Shown piece by piece: positions 24,200-36,948 of a stretch of 64,000 bases of DNA. Made by a program: the position numbers and the translations under genes. The DNA comes from Xanthomonas sp. Leaf131 (GTDB lineage: Bacteria > Pseudomonadota > Gammaproteobacteria > Xanthomonadales > Xanthomonadaceae), in NCBI RefSeq assembly GCF_001423495.1, contig NZ_LMOG01000018.1, positions 323,864-387,863 on the forward strand, given 5' to 3'. Numbering within the stretch: the first letter of the stretch is position 1; each line of letters begins with the position of its first letter. The notes beneath the pieces were generated by a model. The model saw only the letters and a program-made list of their open reading frames with translations, had not been told where the DNA came from and ran no database searches.

Positions 24200-25888
24200 A
24201 TGACAGAATCTTTTGCTGAACTGTTCGAAGCCAGTCAAGCCAATCTGGCGAAGCTGAAGCCGGGCTCGATCGTCACCGGTACCGTCGTGGAAGTGCGCGG
24301 CGACGTGGTGGTGATCAACGCTGGCCTGAAGTCCGAAGGCATCGTGCCGATCGAGCAGTTCCGTAACGACGCTGGCGAGATCGATGTCGGCGTTGGTGAC
24401 CAGGTCAAGGTTGCCCTCGATTCCATCGAAAACGGCTTCGGTGAGACCGTGCTGTCGCGCGAGAAGGCCAAGCGCGCAATGGTGTGGGACGAGCTGGAAG
24501 AGGCGTTGGAAAAGAACGAAACCATCACCGGCCGCATCAGCGGCAAGGTAAAGGGTGGTTTCACCGTGGACATCAAGGATGTTCGCGCGTTCCTGCCTGG
24601 TTCGCTGGTGGATGTGCGCCCGGTGCGCGACCCGGCCTACCTGGAAGGCAAAGAACTCGAGTTCAAGCTGATCAAGCTGGACCGCAAGCGCAACAACGTG
24701 GTGGTTTCGCGTCGTGCCGTGGTTGAAAGCGAGCATTCGGAAGAGCGCGAGCAGCTGATGGACAAGCTGCAGGAAGGCGCGATCCTGAAGGGTGTCGTCA
24801 AGAACCTGACCGATTACGGCGCGTTCGTGGACCTGGGCGGTATCGACGGTCTGCTGCACATCACCGACATGGCCTGGAAGCGCGTGCGCCATCCGTCCGA
24901 AGTCGTCAATGTCGGCGACGAGCTCGACGTGCGCGTGCTGAAGTTCGATCGTGAGCGTAACCGCGTCAGCCTCGGCCTGAAGCAGCTGGGCGAAGATCCG
25001 TGGGACAACATCGCCCGTCGTTACCCGGCCAATAGCCGCGTGTTCGGCAAGGTCTCCAACGTCACCGATTACGGCGCATTCGTCGAAATCGAGCCGGGCG
25101 TCGAAGGTCTGGTGCACGTCTCCGAGATGGATTGGACCAACAAGAACGTCAACCCGTCCAAGGTTGTGCAGGTCGGCGACGAAGTCGAAGTCATGGTGCT
25201 GGACGTGGACGAGGAGCGTCGCCGCATCTCGCTGGGCATGAAGCAGGTTGCCGCCAATCCGTGGGAAACCTTCGCTGCCACCCACAAGAAGAACGACAAG
25301 GTGTCCGGCCAGATCAAGTCGATCACCGACTTCGGCATCTTCATCGGTCTGGACGGCGGCATCGACGGTCTGGTGCACCTGTCCGACATCAGCTGGAACA
25401 CCACCGGCGAAGATGTCGTGCGCAACTACAAGAAGGGCGACACGCTGGAAGCCGTTGTGCTGGCAGTGGACCCGGAACGTGAGCGCATCAGCCTGGGCGT
25501 CAAGCAGCTGGAGCAGGATCCGTTCGGTCAGTACATGGCGTCCAACCCGAAGGGTTCGAAGGTCGAAGGCGTGGTACGTGAAGTGGATGCCAAGGGCGCC
25601 ACCATCGACCTGGCCGATGGCATCGAAGGCTATGTCGCTGCACGCGATATCGCCAACGAGCGTGTCGACGATGCGACCCAGCACCTGAAGGTCGGCGACA
25701 AGATCGAAGCCAAGTTCGTGGGCATGGACCGCAAGGGCCGCACCCTGCAGCTGTCGATCAAGGCCAAGGACGATGCCGAAATGCGCGAAACGATGGAGGA
25801 ATACCAGTCCTCCTCCGCAGCGTCGGGCGGCATGACTCAGCTGGGCGCGCTGTTGCGTGCACAGTTGAACAGCAACAAGTCCGAGTAA
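24200..25888 (+). CDS. rpsA: 30S ribosomal protein S1
   Basis: A 562-aa translation-initiation protein with six S1 (OB-fold) repeats. The repeats recur as GxVxxxxxYGAFVDL/E motifs, for example [19 protein letters not shown] and [20 protein letters not shown], and the last is the degenerate [17 protein letters not shown]1 binds the 5' leader and unfolds mRNA at the 30S platform. A 184-nt leader separates it from cmk; a small hairpin (24027-24041) is present there, but I cannot assign the known S1 autoregulatory element to it. Confidence 0.97.
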   Translation: MTESFAELFEASQANLAKLKPGSIVTGTVVEVRGDVVVINAGLKSEGIVPIEQFRNDAGEIDVGVGDQVKVALDSIENGFGETVLSREKAKRAMVWDELEEALEKNETITGRISGKVKGGFTVDIKDVRAFLPGSLVDVRPVRDPAYLEGKELEFKLIKLDRKRNNVVVSRRAVVESEHSEEREQLMDKLQEGAILKGVVKNLTDYGAFVDLGGIDGLLHITDMAWKRVRHPSEVVNVGDELDVRVLKFDRERNRVSLGLKQLGEDPWDNIARRYPANSRVFGKVSNVTDYGAFVEIEPGVEGLVHVSEMDWTNKNVNPSKVVQVGDEVEVMVLDVDEERRRISLGMKQVAANPWETFAATHKKNDKVSGQIKSITDFGIFIGLDGGIDGLVHLSDISWNTTGEDVVRNYKKGDTLEAVVLAVDPERERISLGVKQLEQDPFGQYMASNPKGSKVEGVVREVDAKGATIDLADGIEGYVAARDIANERVDDATQHLKVGDKIEAKFVGMDRKGRTLQLSIKAKDDAEMRETMEEYQSSSAASGGMTQLGALLRAQLNSNKSE

Positions 25889-25916
25889 GCGCGTAGCGCT
25901 CGCAAGAGCGTGATGG

Positions 25917-25942
25917 ATCGGCCCGGGCTTGCCCGGGCCGAT
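25917..25942 (+). terminator. Strong GC hairpin between rpsA and ihfB
   Basis: Twelve-nucleotide complementary arms (25917-25928 and 25931-25942, ATCGGCCCGGGC and its complement) are nearly fully paired, effectively an 11-bp stem with a 4-nt loop. There is no T tract, so termination or partial read-through to ihfB are both possible. Confidence 0.65.
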
Positions 25943-25976
25943 TCCGATGTGTCAGTCGAAAAAAGCAAGTCTTCCC

Positions 25977-26288
25977 ATGACCAAGTCCGAATTGATTGAA
26001 ATCCTGGCGCGACGCCAAGCGCATCTGAAGTCGGACGACGTGGATCTGGCAGTCAAATCGCTGCTGGAAATGATGGGGCAAGCGCTCTCCGATGGTGATC
26101 GGATCGAAATCCGCGGGTTCGGCAGCTTTTCGCTGCACTACCGTCCGCCACGCCTTGGGCGTAATCCCAAAACCGGCGAGTCGGTGGCGTTGCCGGGCAA
26201 GCATGTTCCTCACTTCAAGCCGGGCAAGGAATTGCGTGAGCGTGTCAGCTCCGTGGTCCCGGTCGATCTGGCCGATGCGGCAGATTGA
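25977..26288 (+). CDS. ihfB: Integration host factor subunit beta
   Basis: A 103-aa HU/IHF-family DNA-bending protein. Start [14 protein letters not shown] (ATG 25977), with the signature [28 protein letters not shown] and the Pro-containing arm that intercalates in bent DNA. It pairs with IhfA, encoded elsewhere. The rpsA-ihfB order is conserved in gammaproteobacteria. Confidence 0.96.
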   Translation: MTKSELIEILARRQAHLKSDDVDLAVKSLLEMMGQALSDGDRIEIRGFGSFSLHYRPPRLGRNPKTGESVALPGKHVPHFKPGKELRERVSSVVPVDLADAAD

Positions 26289-26355
26289 CGGTCGTTCTCC
26301 CGCTGCGTTTATGTCGGCTCGGTTAAGCTAGGCCCCTTCCCGACGGAGTCTGTCC

Positions 26356-26661
26356 ATGAAGGTGTTTCGCTTGCTGGTGATGTTGGCGTTTCTGTTGGTC
26401 GGTCTGATCATCGGTGCGGTCAATTCCCAGGACGTCACTCTCGACTTCCTCTTCTCAAGTGTGCACACGACCTCCGGAATCGCGATCATCGTCGCGCTGC
26501 TGGTCGGTGTGTTGATCGGTGCCGGCATGGTGCTGGTCAGTGTGGTCATTCCCCTCTATTCCAAACTGCGCCAGGCCAACAAGGCTGTTGCGGTCAGTCG
26601 CGCCGACGCCAGGCCCATTGCGCCTGTCGCAGTCGAGACGCGCCCCATCGATGGACTGTAA
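26356..26661 (+). CDS. lapA: LapA (lipopolysaccharide assembly protein A)
   Basis: A 101-aa inner-membrane protein with two transmembrane helices (about residues 6-22 and 42-66) and the LapA-family core AVNSQDVTLDFLFS. In E. coli LapA works with LapB in LPS assembly control. It is followed 6 nt later by lapB. Confidence 0.88.
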   Translation: MKVFRLLVMLAFLLVGLIIGAVNSQDVTLDFLFSSVHTTSGIAIIVALLVGVLIGAGMVLVSVVIPLYSKLRQANKAVAVSRADARPIAPVAVETRPIDGL

Positions 26662-26667
26662 GTACGT

Positions 26668-27846
26668 ATGGACTTTCTGACCGAGTGGATCTGGTTCTTC
26701 CTGTTTGTGCCGCTGGCAGCGCTGGGCGGCTGGATCGTCGGCCGTCGTGGCGGTCAGCGTCACGGCGATACGCAGGTCAGTCGTCTCTCCAGTACGTATT
26801 TTCGTGGTCTGAACTATCTGCTCAACGAGCAGCCGGACAAGGCGATCGAGCTGTTTTTGCATATCGCCGAACTGGACAAGGAAACCTTCGAGACGCAGGT
26901 CGCGTTGGGGCATCTATTCCGTCGTCGCGGTGAAGTCGATCGCGCGATCCGGCTGCACCAGGGCCTGGTACAACGCGCCGATCTGACCGATCAGCAGCGC
27001 GTGCAAGCCTTGCTGGCGCTGGGCGAGGACTACATGAAGTCCGGTCTGCTGGATCGTGCCGAGACAGTCTTCACCGAGTTGGCGCAGCTGGATCAACGCG
27101 CGCCACAGGCGCTGCGGCATCTGATCGGCATCTACCAGGCCGAGCGCGATTGGGAAAAAGCGATCGACAACGCCACCCGCTACGAAGAAGTGACCGGCGA
27201 GCCGATGGGCAAGCTGATTTCCCAATTCGAGTGCGAGCTGGCCGATCGCTATCGCGGTCTGAGCAAGACCGACGACGCGCTGCAGGCAATTGCGCGTGCG
27301 TACCAGGCCGACGGCACCTCCGTGCGTGCCGGCATTCTGGAGGGGCGTATCGAAGCCGAGCGCGGGCACGACGAAGCGGCGGTACGTGCGTTCGAACGTG
27401 CAGCGCGGCACGACCCGGAATACCTGCCGGAAATCATTCCTGCATTGATGGCTGCTTACCGCCGTGTGGGCGATATCGCAGGCGCACGCAATTTCCTGTC
27501 GGAGATGACCGAGCACTATCGCGGCATCGCCCCGGTGCTGGCGCTGACGCAGTTGATGGAAGCGCAGGATGGGGTGGCACCTGCGTTGGCTTACCTGGGG
27601 CGCCAGCTCAAGGATCGGCCATCGGTGCGTGGCGAATCGGCATTGATCGATCTCACCCTGGCCGAAGGCAGCGACCCGATCGGCACCCTGCAGGATCTCA
27701 AGCACATCACCGACCAGTTGCTGGTGCGCAATCCCAGCTACCGCTGCACCCGCTGCGGCTTCGGCGCCAAGACACATCACTGGCAATGCCCGAGCTGCAA
27801 GGAATGGGGCACGGTCAAACCGCTGTTGAACTACGCGGTGGTCTAA
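26668..27846 (+). CDS. lapB: LapB (YciM) LPS assembly regulator
   Basis: A 392-aa inner-membrane-anchored TPR protein that in E. coli recruits FtsH to degrade LpxC and so sets LPS output. The N-terminal helix (about 5-22) is the anchor; TPR repeats fill most of the chain (YLLNEQPDKAIELFLHIAEL onward), and the C-terminus has the rubredoxin-like knuckle CTRCGFGAKTHHWQCPSCKEWG with four cysteines. The stop overlaps the next start (TAATG). Confidence 0.94.
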   Translation: MDFLTEWIWFFLFVPLAALGGWIVGRRGGQRHGDTQVSRLSSTYFRGLNYLLNEQPDKAIELFLHIAELDKETFETQVALGHLFRRRGEVDRAIRLHQGLVQRADLTDQQRVQALLALGEDYMKSGLLDRAETVFTELAQLDQRAPQALRHLIGIYQAERDWEKAIDNATRYEEVTGEPMGKLISQFECELADRYRGLSKTDDALQAIARAYQADGTSVRAGILEGRIEAERGHDEAAVRAFERAARHDPEYLPEIIPALMAAYRRVGDIAGARNFLSEMTEHYRGIAPVLALTQLMEAQDGVAPALAYLGRQLKDRPSVRGESALIDLTLAEGSDPIGTLQDLKHITDQLLVRNPSYRCTRCGFGAKTHHWQCPSCKEWGTVKPLLNYAVV

Positions 27847-28820
27847 TGCCGCAGGTCTGGCTGTGGTGCCTGTCGCACCTGATGGTCGCAGCGTTGGGAA
27901 CCTGGTTGTTGCGCCGCTATGCCTTGCATCGGCGCCTGTTGGACCAGCCGGGTGAGCGCCGTAGCCATGTCGTCGCAACACCACGCGGCGGTGGCATGGC
28001 GATCGTGGCGGCAATCCTGCTGGGATGCATCGCGGCGGCTGTGTTGTGGCCAGCTGCGCGTTTGGTCATTGCTTGGTTCGCAGTCGGTCTGGTGCTGGTG
28101 GCGGGCGTGGGTTGGTGGGACGACCATCGTCCGCTGTCGGCCAGGCTGCGTTTTGCGATCCATCTGAGCGCGTCGGCGTCGTTGGGCATATTGGTCAGCC
28201 ACTGCACCGGCAACGTCTTGGATGGCGTGCTCAGCGCAGCGGCGTCTGTCGTGTTGATCAACGTCTGGAATTTCATGGACGGCATCAACGGTCTGGCTGC
28301 CAGCCAGGCCGCATTGGCGGCGGTGGCATTTGCGGCGGTCGTGCCTGGCGCATGGGCCTGGGCCGGTCTTGCGGTTGCAGCGTCCTGCCTGGGGTTTTTG
28401 CCATTCAATTTTCCGCGCGCGCGTATTTTCCTGGGCGACGGTGGCAGCGGCGCGCTGGGGTATGTGTTGGCGGCATTGCTTTCGCTCAGTGTGGCGAGCG
28501 GGCAGGTGAGTTGGTGGATCAGTTGGTTGCCGTTGACAGCGTTTCTCGTAGACGCCGGCTTCACGCTGCTGTCTCGCATGCTCGCCAGGCAGCGCTGGTG
28601 GGAGCCGCATGCCCAGCATGTCTATCAGCGCCTTGCACGCCGGCTTGAGACGCACGTTCCGGTAACGGGTGTTTATTTCGCTTTCAGCATCGCTGCGTTC
28701 TGCTTGTATGTGTTAATTCGTCATGATCCGTTTTGGATGCAGGTAGCCGATGCCCTGACTTGGGGCTTAGGTGCTACCGCGATCTGGCACTTTCTGCGCG
28801 ATGGACTGCGCAATTCCTGA
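27846..28820 (+). CDS. Polyprenyl-phosphate sugar-phosphate transferase (WbpL/WecA-like)
   Basis: A 324-aa integral membrane protein of the MraY/WecA family (PF00953) that would load a sugar phosphate onto undecaprenyl phosphate to begin O-antigen or other glycan synthesis. About ten transmembrane helices are seen, with the family motifs NVWNFMDGINGLAASQAALA (Mg-binding DG) and FPRARIFLGDGGSGALGYVL. It overlaps lapB by one base and is followed by the WbpM-like dehydratase, as wbpL-wbpM in Pseudomonas. The sugar specificity is unknown. Confidence 0.9.
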   Translation: MPQVWLWCLSHLMVAALGTWLLRRYALHRRLLDQPGERRSHVVATPRGGGMAIVAAILLGCIAAAVLWPAARLVIAWFAVGLVLVAGVGWWDDHRPLSARLRFAIHLSASASLGILVSHCTGNVLDGVLSAAASVVLINVWNFMDGINGLAASQAALAAVAFAAVVPGAWAWAGLAVAASCLGFLPFNFPRARIFLGDGGSGALGYVLAALLSLSVASGQVSWWISWLPLTAFLVDAGFTLLSRMLARQRWWEPHAQHVYQRLARRLETHVPVTGVYFAFSIAAFCLYVLIRHDPFWMQVADALTWGLGATAIWHFLRDGLRNS

Positions 28821-28833
28821 GTAATGGACTTTT

Positions 28834-30741
28834 ATGATTTCCTGGCGTGACCGTTTAACCAAAGCCTTGCCGCAAGCCGCAGTCGTGCTGCATGACCTGT
28901 TGATGGTGTGGGTGTGCTGGCAACTGCTGCATGCCGGCCGCTACTCCATGCTGCGCGAGGCGCCGGATCTCCCCCTGTGGGATTGGCGCACTGCCGTGGT
29001 CCTGGTGGCGCAGGGATTGGTGTTCTGGAAGATGGGGTTGTATCGCGGGCTATGGCGATTCGCCTCGGTGCCGGATCTGTGGAACATCTTCAAATCGAGT
29101 TTTTTGGGTCTGGTCGCGATCGTGCTGGCGCTGTCGTATGACCGCCTGGACGGAGTGCCGTTGTCGGTATTGGTGGTCTATCCATTTGCCCTGTCGGCTT
29201 TGCTGGGGACGCCGCGATTGTTGTACCGCGCCTGGAAGGACTATCAGATTGCGCATTCCGGCGATGCCGCGCAGCGCGTGCTGATCCTCGGCGCCGGTCG
29301 CGCCGCCGAAGGCCTGGTGCGCGATCTTCGCCGCACCGGTGCGTTTGTCCCGGTCGGTTATCTGGACGACGCCAATAATTTGCATGGCGCCAAGATCCAG
29401 GGCCTCAACGTGCTGGGCAATCTGGATCAGGCGGCGGCCATCGCCAAGGAGACGGCCGCCAAACTGTTAGTCATCGCCATTCCGTCTCTGGATGCGTCGG
29501 GCATGCAACGCGTGGTGGCGATTTGCGAAAGCACCGGGCTGCCGTTCCGCATGGTGCCCAAGCTGATCAACGTGCTGGAAGGGCGCTCGTTGCCGGGCGA
29601 ATTGAAAGAGGTCGCGATCGAGGACCTGCTCAATCGCAAGCCGGTCACGCCCGATTGGCGCCTGATCCGCGATTGGCTGACCAACAAGACGGTGATGGTG
29701 ACCGGCGCCGGCGGCTCTATTGGCTCGGAAGTCTGCCGCCAGTGCGCGCGGCATGGTGCGCGTCGGATTGTGCTGCTGGAAATCGATGAGTTGGCGTTGC
29801 TGACCATCGACTCGGATCTGCGCCGGCTGTTCCCCGATATCGAAGTGGTGCGTGTGCTCGGCGATTGCGGCGACCCGGCCGTGGTCGCTTATGCGCTGAA
29901 CACTGCGACTCCGGATGCGGTGTTCCATGCCGCCGCCTACAAGCAGGTGCCGTTGCTGGAAGAGCAGTTGCGCGAAGCGGTGCGCAACAACGTGCTGGCA
30001 ACCGAGAACGTGGCGCGCGCCTGTCAGCGTGCGCGTATCGAGACCTTCGTCTTCATCTCTACCGACAAGGCCGTCGAGCCGGTCAATGTGCTGGGTGCGA
30101 GCAAGCGCTATGCGGAGATGATCTGCCAGAGTCTTGACGCACGCGATGCGCCGACGCGCTTCATCACCGTGCGCTTCGGCAACGTGCTGGATTCGGCCGG
30201 CAGCGTGGTGCCGTTGTTCCGTGAGCAGATCCGTCAGGGCGGCCCGGTCACGGTGACGCATCCGGACGTGACGCGTTACTTCATGACCATTCCCGAAGCC
30301 TGCCAGTTGGTGGTGCAGGCCGCAGCCTCCGCATCGCATGGTGCGATCTACACGTTGGACATGGGCGAGCCGGTGCCGATCCGCTTGCTGGCCGAGCAGA
30401 TGATTCGGCTTGCCGGCAAACAGCCCGGCAAGGATGTGGCGATCCTCTACACCGGCTTGCGTCCGGGCGAGAAGCTGCATGAAACGCTGTTCTATTCCGA
30501 CGAAGACTATCGACCCACCGCGCATCCCAAAATTCTGGAAGCCGGCGTGCGCGAGTTCTCGCACGAACAGGTATTGCAGTTGGTGACGCGTTTGCGTGAG
30601 GCGGTTAACCGCTATGACATCAAGGCGATGGAGACTGTGCTGGGCAGTCTGATGCCGGATTTTGCGGCTGCTCGACGGAAAGTCGACACGCGATCTGATA
30701 CGGTCGTTCCATTCCCCGCACGTGAGGTCAGAAGACTTTAA
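28834..30741 (+). CDS. WbpM/CapD-type nucleotide-sugar 4,6-dehydratase/epimerase
   Basis: A 635-aa membrane-anchored enzyme of the FlaA1/CapD family. Hydrophobic N-terminal segments (to about residue 130) precede two nucleotide-binding domains: ILGAGRAAEGLVRDL and VTGAGGSIGSEVCRQCARHG. The SDR active-site region reads FISTDKAVEPVNVLGASKRYAEM, with Lys of the YxxxK-like motif and the methionine-type triad of WbpM proteins. It likely converts UDP-GlcNAc to a 4-keto-6-deoxy sugar for O-antigen. TAATG overlap with galU. Confidence 0.9.
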   Translation: MISWRDRLTKALPQAAVVLHDLLMVWVCWQLLHAGRYSMLREAPDLPLWDWRTAVVLVAQGLVFWKMGLYRGLWRFASVPDLWNIFKSSFLGLVAIVLALSYDRLDGVPLSVLVVYPFALSALLGTPRLLYRAWKDYQIAHSGDAAQRVLILGAGRAAEGLVRDLRRTGAFVPVGYLDDANNLHGAKIQGLNVLGNLDQAAAIAKETAAKLLVIAIPSLDASGMQRVVAICESTGLPFRMVPKLINVLEGRSLPGELKEVAIEDLLNRKPVTPDWRLIRDWLTNKTVMVTGAGGSIGSEVCRQCARHGARRIVLLEIDELALLTIDSDLRRLFPDIEVVRVLGDCGDPAVVAYALNTATPDAVFHAAAYKQVPLLEEQLREAVRNNVLATENVARACQRARIETFVFISTDKAVEPVNVLGASKRYAEMICQSLDARDAPTRFITVRFGNVLDSAGSVVPLFREQIRQGGPVTVTHPDVTRYFMTIPEACQLVVQAAASASHGAIYTLDMGEPVPIRLLAEQMIRLAGKQPGKDVAILYTGLRPGEKLHETLFYSDEDYRPTAHPKILEAGVREFSHEQVLQLVTRLREAVNRYDIKAMETVLGSLMPDFAAARRKVDTRSDTVVPFPAREVRRL

Positions 30742-31634
30742 TGAGCAAGCGTATTCGCAAGGCCGTATTCCCCGTCGCAGGTCTTGGGACCCGCTTTCTT
30801 CCGGCCACCAAAACGGTGCCGAAAGAAATGCTGCCAATCATCGACAAACCGCTGATCCAGTACGCCGTCGACGAGGCCATCCAGGCCGGTTGCGACACGC
30901 TGATCTTCGTGACCAATCGCTACAAGCATTCGATCGCCGACTACTTCGACAAGGCCTACGAGCTTGAGCAGAAGCTCGAGCGCGCCGGCAAGCTCGAACA
31001 GCTGGAGTTGGTGCGTCATGCATTGCCGGAAGGCGTGCGCGCCATCTTCGTGACGCAGGCCGAAGCACTGGGATTGGGGCACGCCGTTCTTTGCGCCAAG
31101 GCCGTGGTCGGCGACGAGCCGTTTGCGGTGTTGCTGCCTGACGATCTCATCTGGAACCGCGGCGCTGGTGCGCTGACCCAGATGGCCGATGTGGCAGAAG
31201 CCTCCGGCGGTAGCGTCATCGCTGTCGAAGATGTGCCGCACGACAAGACCGCCAGCTACGGCATCGTGGCCACCGATGCGTTCGATGGCCGCAAGGGGCG
31301 CATCAACGCGATCGTCGAAAAACCCAAGCCGGAAGTGGCGCCGAGCAACCTGGCAGTGGTCGGTCGTTATGTGCTCAGCCCGAAGATCTTCGAATTGCTT
31401 GAAGACACCGGTGCGGGTGCAGGCGGCGAAATTCAGCTGACCGATGCGATTGCCGGACTGCTGCAGCAGGAAACCGTCGACGCCTATCGCTTCGAAGGCC
31501 GTCGTTTCGATTGCGGCGCGCATATCGGCCTGATCGAGGCCACGGTGCATTTCGCGCTCGAGCACGAAAAGCATGGTGGGCCTGCCAAGGAAATCCTGCG
31601 CGCTGCACTGGCCGAGGCCGACGCGCGCGGCTGA
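30741..31634 (+). CDS. galU: UTP-glucose-1-phosphate uridylyltransferase
   Basis: A 297-aa GalU making UDP-glucose, needed for xanthan, LPS and glucans. It starts MSKRIRKAVFPVAGLGTRFLPATKTVPKEMLPI, with the nucleotidyltransferase G-x-G-T-R-F signature, and has EKPKPEVAPSNLAVVGRYVL later. Start is overlapped by the stop of the dehydratase gene. Confidence 0.96.
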   Translation: MSKRIRKAVFPVAGLGTRFLPATKTVPKEMLPIIDKPLIQYAVDEAIQAGCDTLIFVTNRYKHSIADYFDKAYELEQKLERAGKLEQLELVRHALPEGVRAIFVTQAEALGLGHAVLCAKAVVGDEPFAVLLPDDLIWNRGAGALTQMADVAEASGGSVIAVEDVPHDKTASYGIVATDAFDGRKGRINAIVEKPKPEVAPSNLAVVGRYVLSPKIFELLEDTGAGAGGEIQLTDAIAGLLQQETVDAYRFEGRRFDCGAHIGLIEATVHFALEHEKHGGPAKEILRAALAEADARG

Positions 31635-31655
31635 TCGCGTCGTCATTGCCTGTCT

Positions 31656-31683
31656 CCACGAACGACGCCAACCGGCGTCGTTC
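31656..31683 (+). terminator. Terminator-like hairpin after galU
   Basis: A 12-bp perfect stem (ACGAACGACGCC at 31656-31667 with 31672-31683) and 4-nt loop lie 22 nt after the galU stop. A short T run (TTTT at about 31686) follows. Confidence 0.78.
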
Positions 31684-31809
31684 GTCGTTTTGGGCGTCGT
31701 TGGTCACTATCGGCGTGCTGGTCAGGATCGACGTGGAAGAGCCTGCTGATCGACAGATGCGCAGGCGAGTGCGGGGCAGTGGTGGGCATGTGCCGCTAGA
31801 ATCCTTCGC

Positions 31810-33666
31810 ATGAGCCAAGCTGCCGAATCCAGTGAACTGATCAACGTCGTCGTGCTGTTGGGAGCTGCCGTGGTTGCGATCCCGTTATTTCGTCGTCTCG
31901 GCCTGGGTTCGGTACTGGGTTATCTGGCGGCCGGATTGGCCATTGGTCCGTTCGGGCTGGGCCTGTTCGATGAGCCGCAGGCGATCTTGCATGTGGCCGA
32001 ATTGGGCGTGGTGATGTTCCTGTTCGTGATCGGACTGGAAATGCGGCCCTCCCATCTGTGGAGTCTGCGCAAGGAGATCTTCGGTCTGGGTACCGTGCAG
32101 ATCGCGGTATGCGCGCTGGTGCTGACCGGCATCGGCATGCTGCTCGGGCTGGCGCCACCGGTCGCCTTTGTTGCCGCGTCCGGTTTCGTGCTGACGTCCA
32201 CGGCAGTGGTGATGCAGTTGCTGGCCGAGCGTGGCGATGTGGCCTTGCCGTCCGGTCAGAAGATCGTCGCGATCCTGTTGTTCGAGGATCTGTTGATCGT
32301 GCCGCTGTTGGCGATCGTGGCCTGGATGGGTGCCAGCGGCGACCCGCAGGTCGCATCGCAGCGCTGGCACGACATCGGCATCGGTCTGGCCTGCATCGTC
32401 GGGCTGCTGGTGGCGGGGCGCTGGTTGCTCAATCCCTTGTTCCGGATCCTGGCTGCGTCCAAGGCGCGCGAGGTCATGACGGCGGCAGCGTTGTTGGTGG
32501 TGCTGGGCGCGGCGCTCTTGATGCAGGTGGGTGGGCTGTCGATGGCGATGGGTGCGTTCCTGGCCGGCGTGCTGTTGTCCGAATCCACCTTCCGCCATCA
32601 GATCGAAGCGGATATCGAGCCGTTTCGCGGAATTCTGCTGGGACTGTTCTTCCTGGGTGTGGGCATGAGCCTGGACCTGCACGTGGTCATGGCCGATTGG
32701 CGGCTGATCGTGGCTGGCGTGCTGGCCTTGATGGTCGGCAAGGGCGTGTGCATCTATGCGGTGGCGCGGCTGATGCGCAGCGACCACCGCCAGGCGTTGG
32801 ATCGTGGCGTGCTGATGGCGCAGGGCGGCGAGTTCGCTTTCGTGCTGTTCGCGGCGGCCTCCGCGTCCGGTGTCATCGATGCGCAGGTCAACGCCAGCCT
32901 GACCGCGATCGTGGTGTTGTCGATGGCGCTGACGCCATTGTTCGTCTTGCTGCAGCGCCGGCTGACGCCAGCGGCGAAGTTGTCGCTGGAGGGTGTCGAA
33001 GCGGCCAATGGCCAGACCGGCAGCGTATTGATCATCGGGTTTGGACGTTTCGGTCAGGTGGCCAGCCAGTCGTTGCTGGCGCGCGATGTGGACGTGACCA
33101 TCATCGACAACGATATCGAGATGATCCAGAGCGCGGAACAGTTCGGTTTCAAGATCTATTACGGCGACGGCACCCGGCTGGATGTGTTGCATGCCTCCGG
33201 TGCGCATAGCGCACGCGCGATTGCGGTATGCGTCGACAACCGCGAGGCGGCCAATCGCATCGTCGAGCTGGCAACGCGCGAATTCCCGCACGCCCGGTTG
33301 CTGGTGCGCTCCTATGACCGCGAGCACTCGCTGCAGTTGATCGCCGCCGGTGTGGATTATCAGATCCGCGAAACCTTCGAGTCGGCGGTGGAGTTTGGCC
33401 AGGTGGCGTTGGTCGAGCTGGGGGTGGACGCGGACGAAGCGGCCATGATCGCGCGCGAGATCCGGCGTCGCGATGCCGAGCGTTTCGAACTGGAGATCGC
33501 GGCCGGTAACACGCGTGCCGGGGCCGTGGCAGGGCTGATGTACGGCAATATCACGCCGACCGTGCCCAAGCCCACGCCGTTTACGCCACCGCGGCGCGGA
33601 AGCCGCACGCTCAATCCCGATGCGGTGCCGCAGGCCGACCAGGTGGAAGAAGCGACCCGTAACTGA
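31810..33666 (+). CDS. CPA2-type cation/proton antiporter with TrkA-N domain (KefB/C-like)
   Basis: A 618-aa inner-membrane antiporter. The N-terminal about 390 residues are the multi-pass Na+/H+-exchanger domain (AELGVVMFLFVIGLEMRPS; LFEDLLIVPLLAIVAWMG; GGLSMAMGAFLAGVLLSES); residues about 400-520 are a Rossmann TrkA-N domain beginning VLIIGFGRFGQVASQSLL; the C-terminus is an extended Pro/Arg-rich tail. KefB/C proteins export K+ in response to glutathione adducts. No KefG/F-type ancillary gene is next to it. Confidence 0.92.
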   Translation: MSQAAESSELINVVVLLGAAVVAIPLFRRLGLGSVLGYLAAGLAIGPFGLGLFDEPQAILHVAELGVVMFLFVIGLEMRPSHLWSLRKEIFGLGTVQIAVCALVLTGIGMLLGLAPPVAFVAASGFVLTSTAVVMQLLAERGDVALPSGQKIVAILLFEDLLIVPLLAIVAWMGASGDPQVASQRWHDIGIGLACIVGLLVAGRWLLNPLFRILAASKAREVMTAAALLVVLGAALLMQVGGLSMAMGAFLAGVLLSESTFRHQIEADIEPFRGILLGLFFLGVGMSLDLHVVMADWRLIVAGVLALMVGKGVCIYAVARLMRSDHRQALDRGVLMAQGGEFAFVLFAAASASGVIDAQVNASLTAIVVLSMALTPLFVLLQRRLTPAAKLSLEGVEAANGQTGSVLIIGFGRFGQVASQSLLARDVDVTIIDNDIEMIQSAEQFGFKIYYGDGTRLDVLHASGAHSARAIAVCVDNREAANRIVELATREFPHARLLVRSYDREHSLQLIAAGVDYQIRETFESAVEFGQVALVELGVDADEAAMIAREIRRRDAERFELEIAAGNTRAGAVAGLMYGNITPTVPKPTPFTPPRRGSRTLNPDAVPQADQVEEATRN

Positions 33667-33778
33667 GCCAGGCAACGACTCGCCACTCGGGACATGTCGT
33701 CGTGGCGCGGGTGCATGTCCATCGCTGCAAGTGGGCACTCAAACGGCCGGCCAATGCGCCAGCCGCTGGCCGACCGAC

Positions 33779-36583
<2,805 letters not shown>

Positions 36584-36588
36584 TCCGA

Positions 36589-36948
36589 ATGTGGAAGGCA
36601 TCGCTCGCCTATCTTGCGGTCATCTCGGCAATGACCGTAGTGGCGCTGGGATTGCTGGCGGTGTCTTCCGTGTTGTATCGCTGGACGTTCTTCGCGTTGA
36701 TGTATCTGTTGGTGGCATCGGCCCCGGTGCTGTTGGCATCTGGCGCCACCGCACATCTGCAGCACGTGGTGTTGCGCGTTGCGTCGGCAACACTGCTGGC
36801 CAGTGCGCTCTACGGCATGCTCTACCTGCTGATGGGAACGCTTTTGTTGTGGCCGGGAGTGCTCTGCGCTCCGCTGCTTATCCTTTTCCTGGAGTGGCGC
36901 CGAGCGCGCCGCCTTCGCCCTGCGAGTAACGATGTCCAGCCTGCATAA
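36589..36948 (+). CDS. Small membrane protein between guaB and guaA
   Basis: A 119-aa protein with about four hydrophobic helices ([37 protein letters not shown]; two more near the C-terminus) and a short Arg-rich end. I do not recognise a family. It starts 6 nt after guaB and overlaps guaA by 17 nt in a different frame, so it is likely translated in the same operon. Confidence 0.7.
   Translation: MWKASLAYLAVISAMTVVALGLLAVSSVLYRWTFFALMYLLVASAPVLLASGATAHLQHVVLRVASATLLASALYGMLYLLMGTLLLWPGVLCAPLLILFLEWRRARRLRPASNDVQPA

Noticed and set aside
23867-25684. Minus-strand open frame opposite rpsA and the end of cmk
   Set aside because: Shadow of S1; no domain and very high His/Val/Asp content from the reverse codons of repeated S1 motifs.
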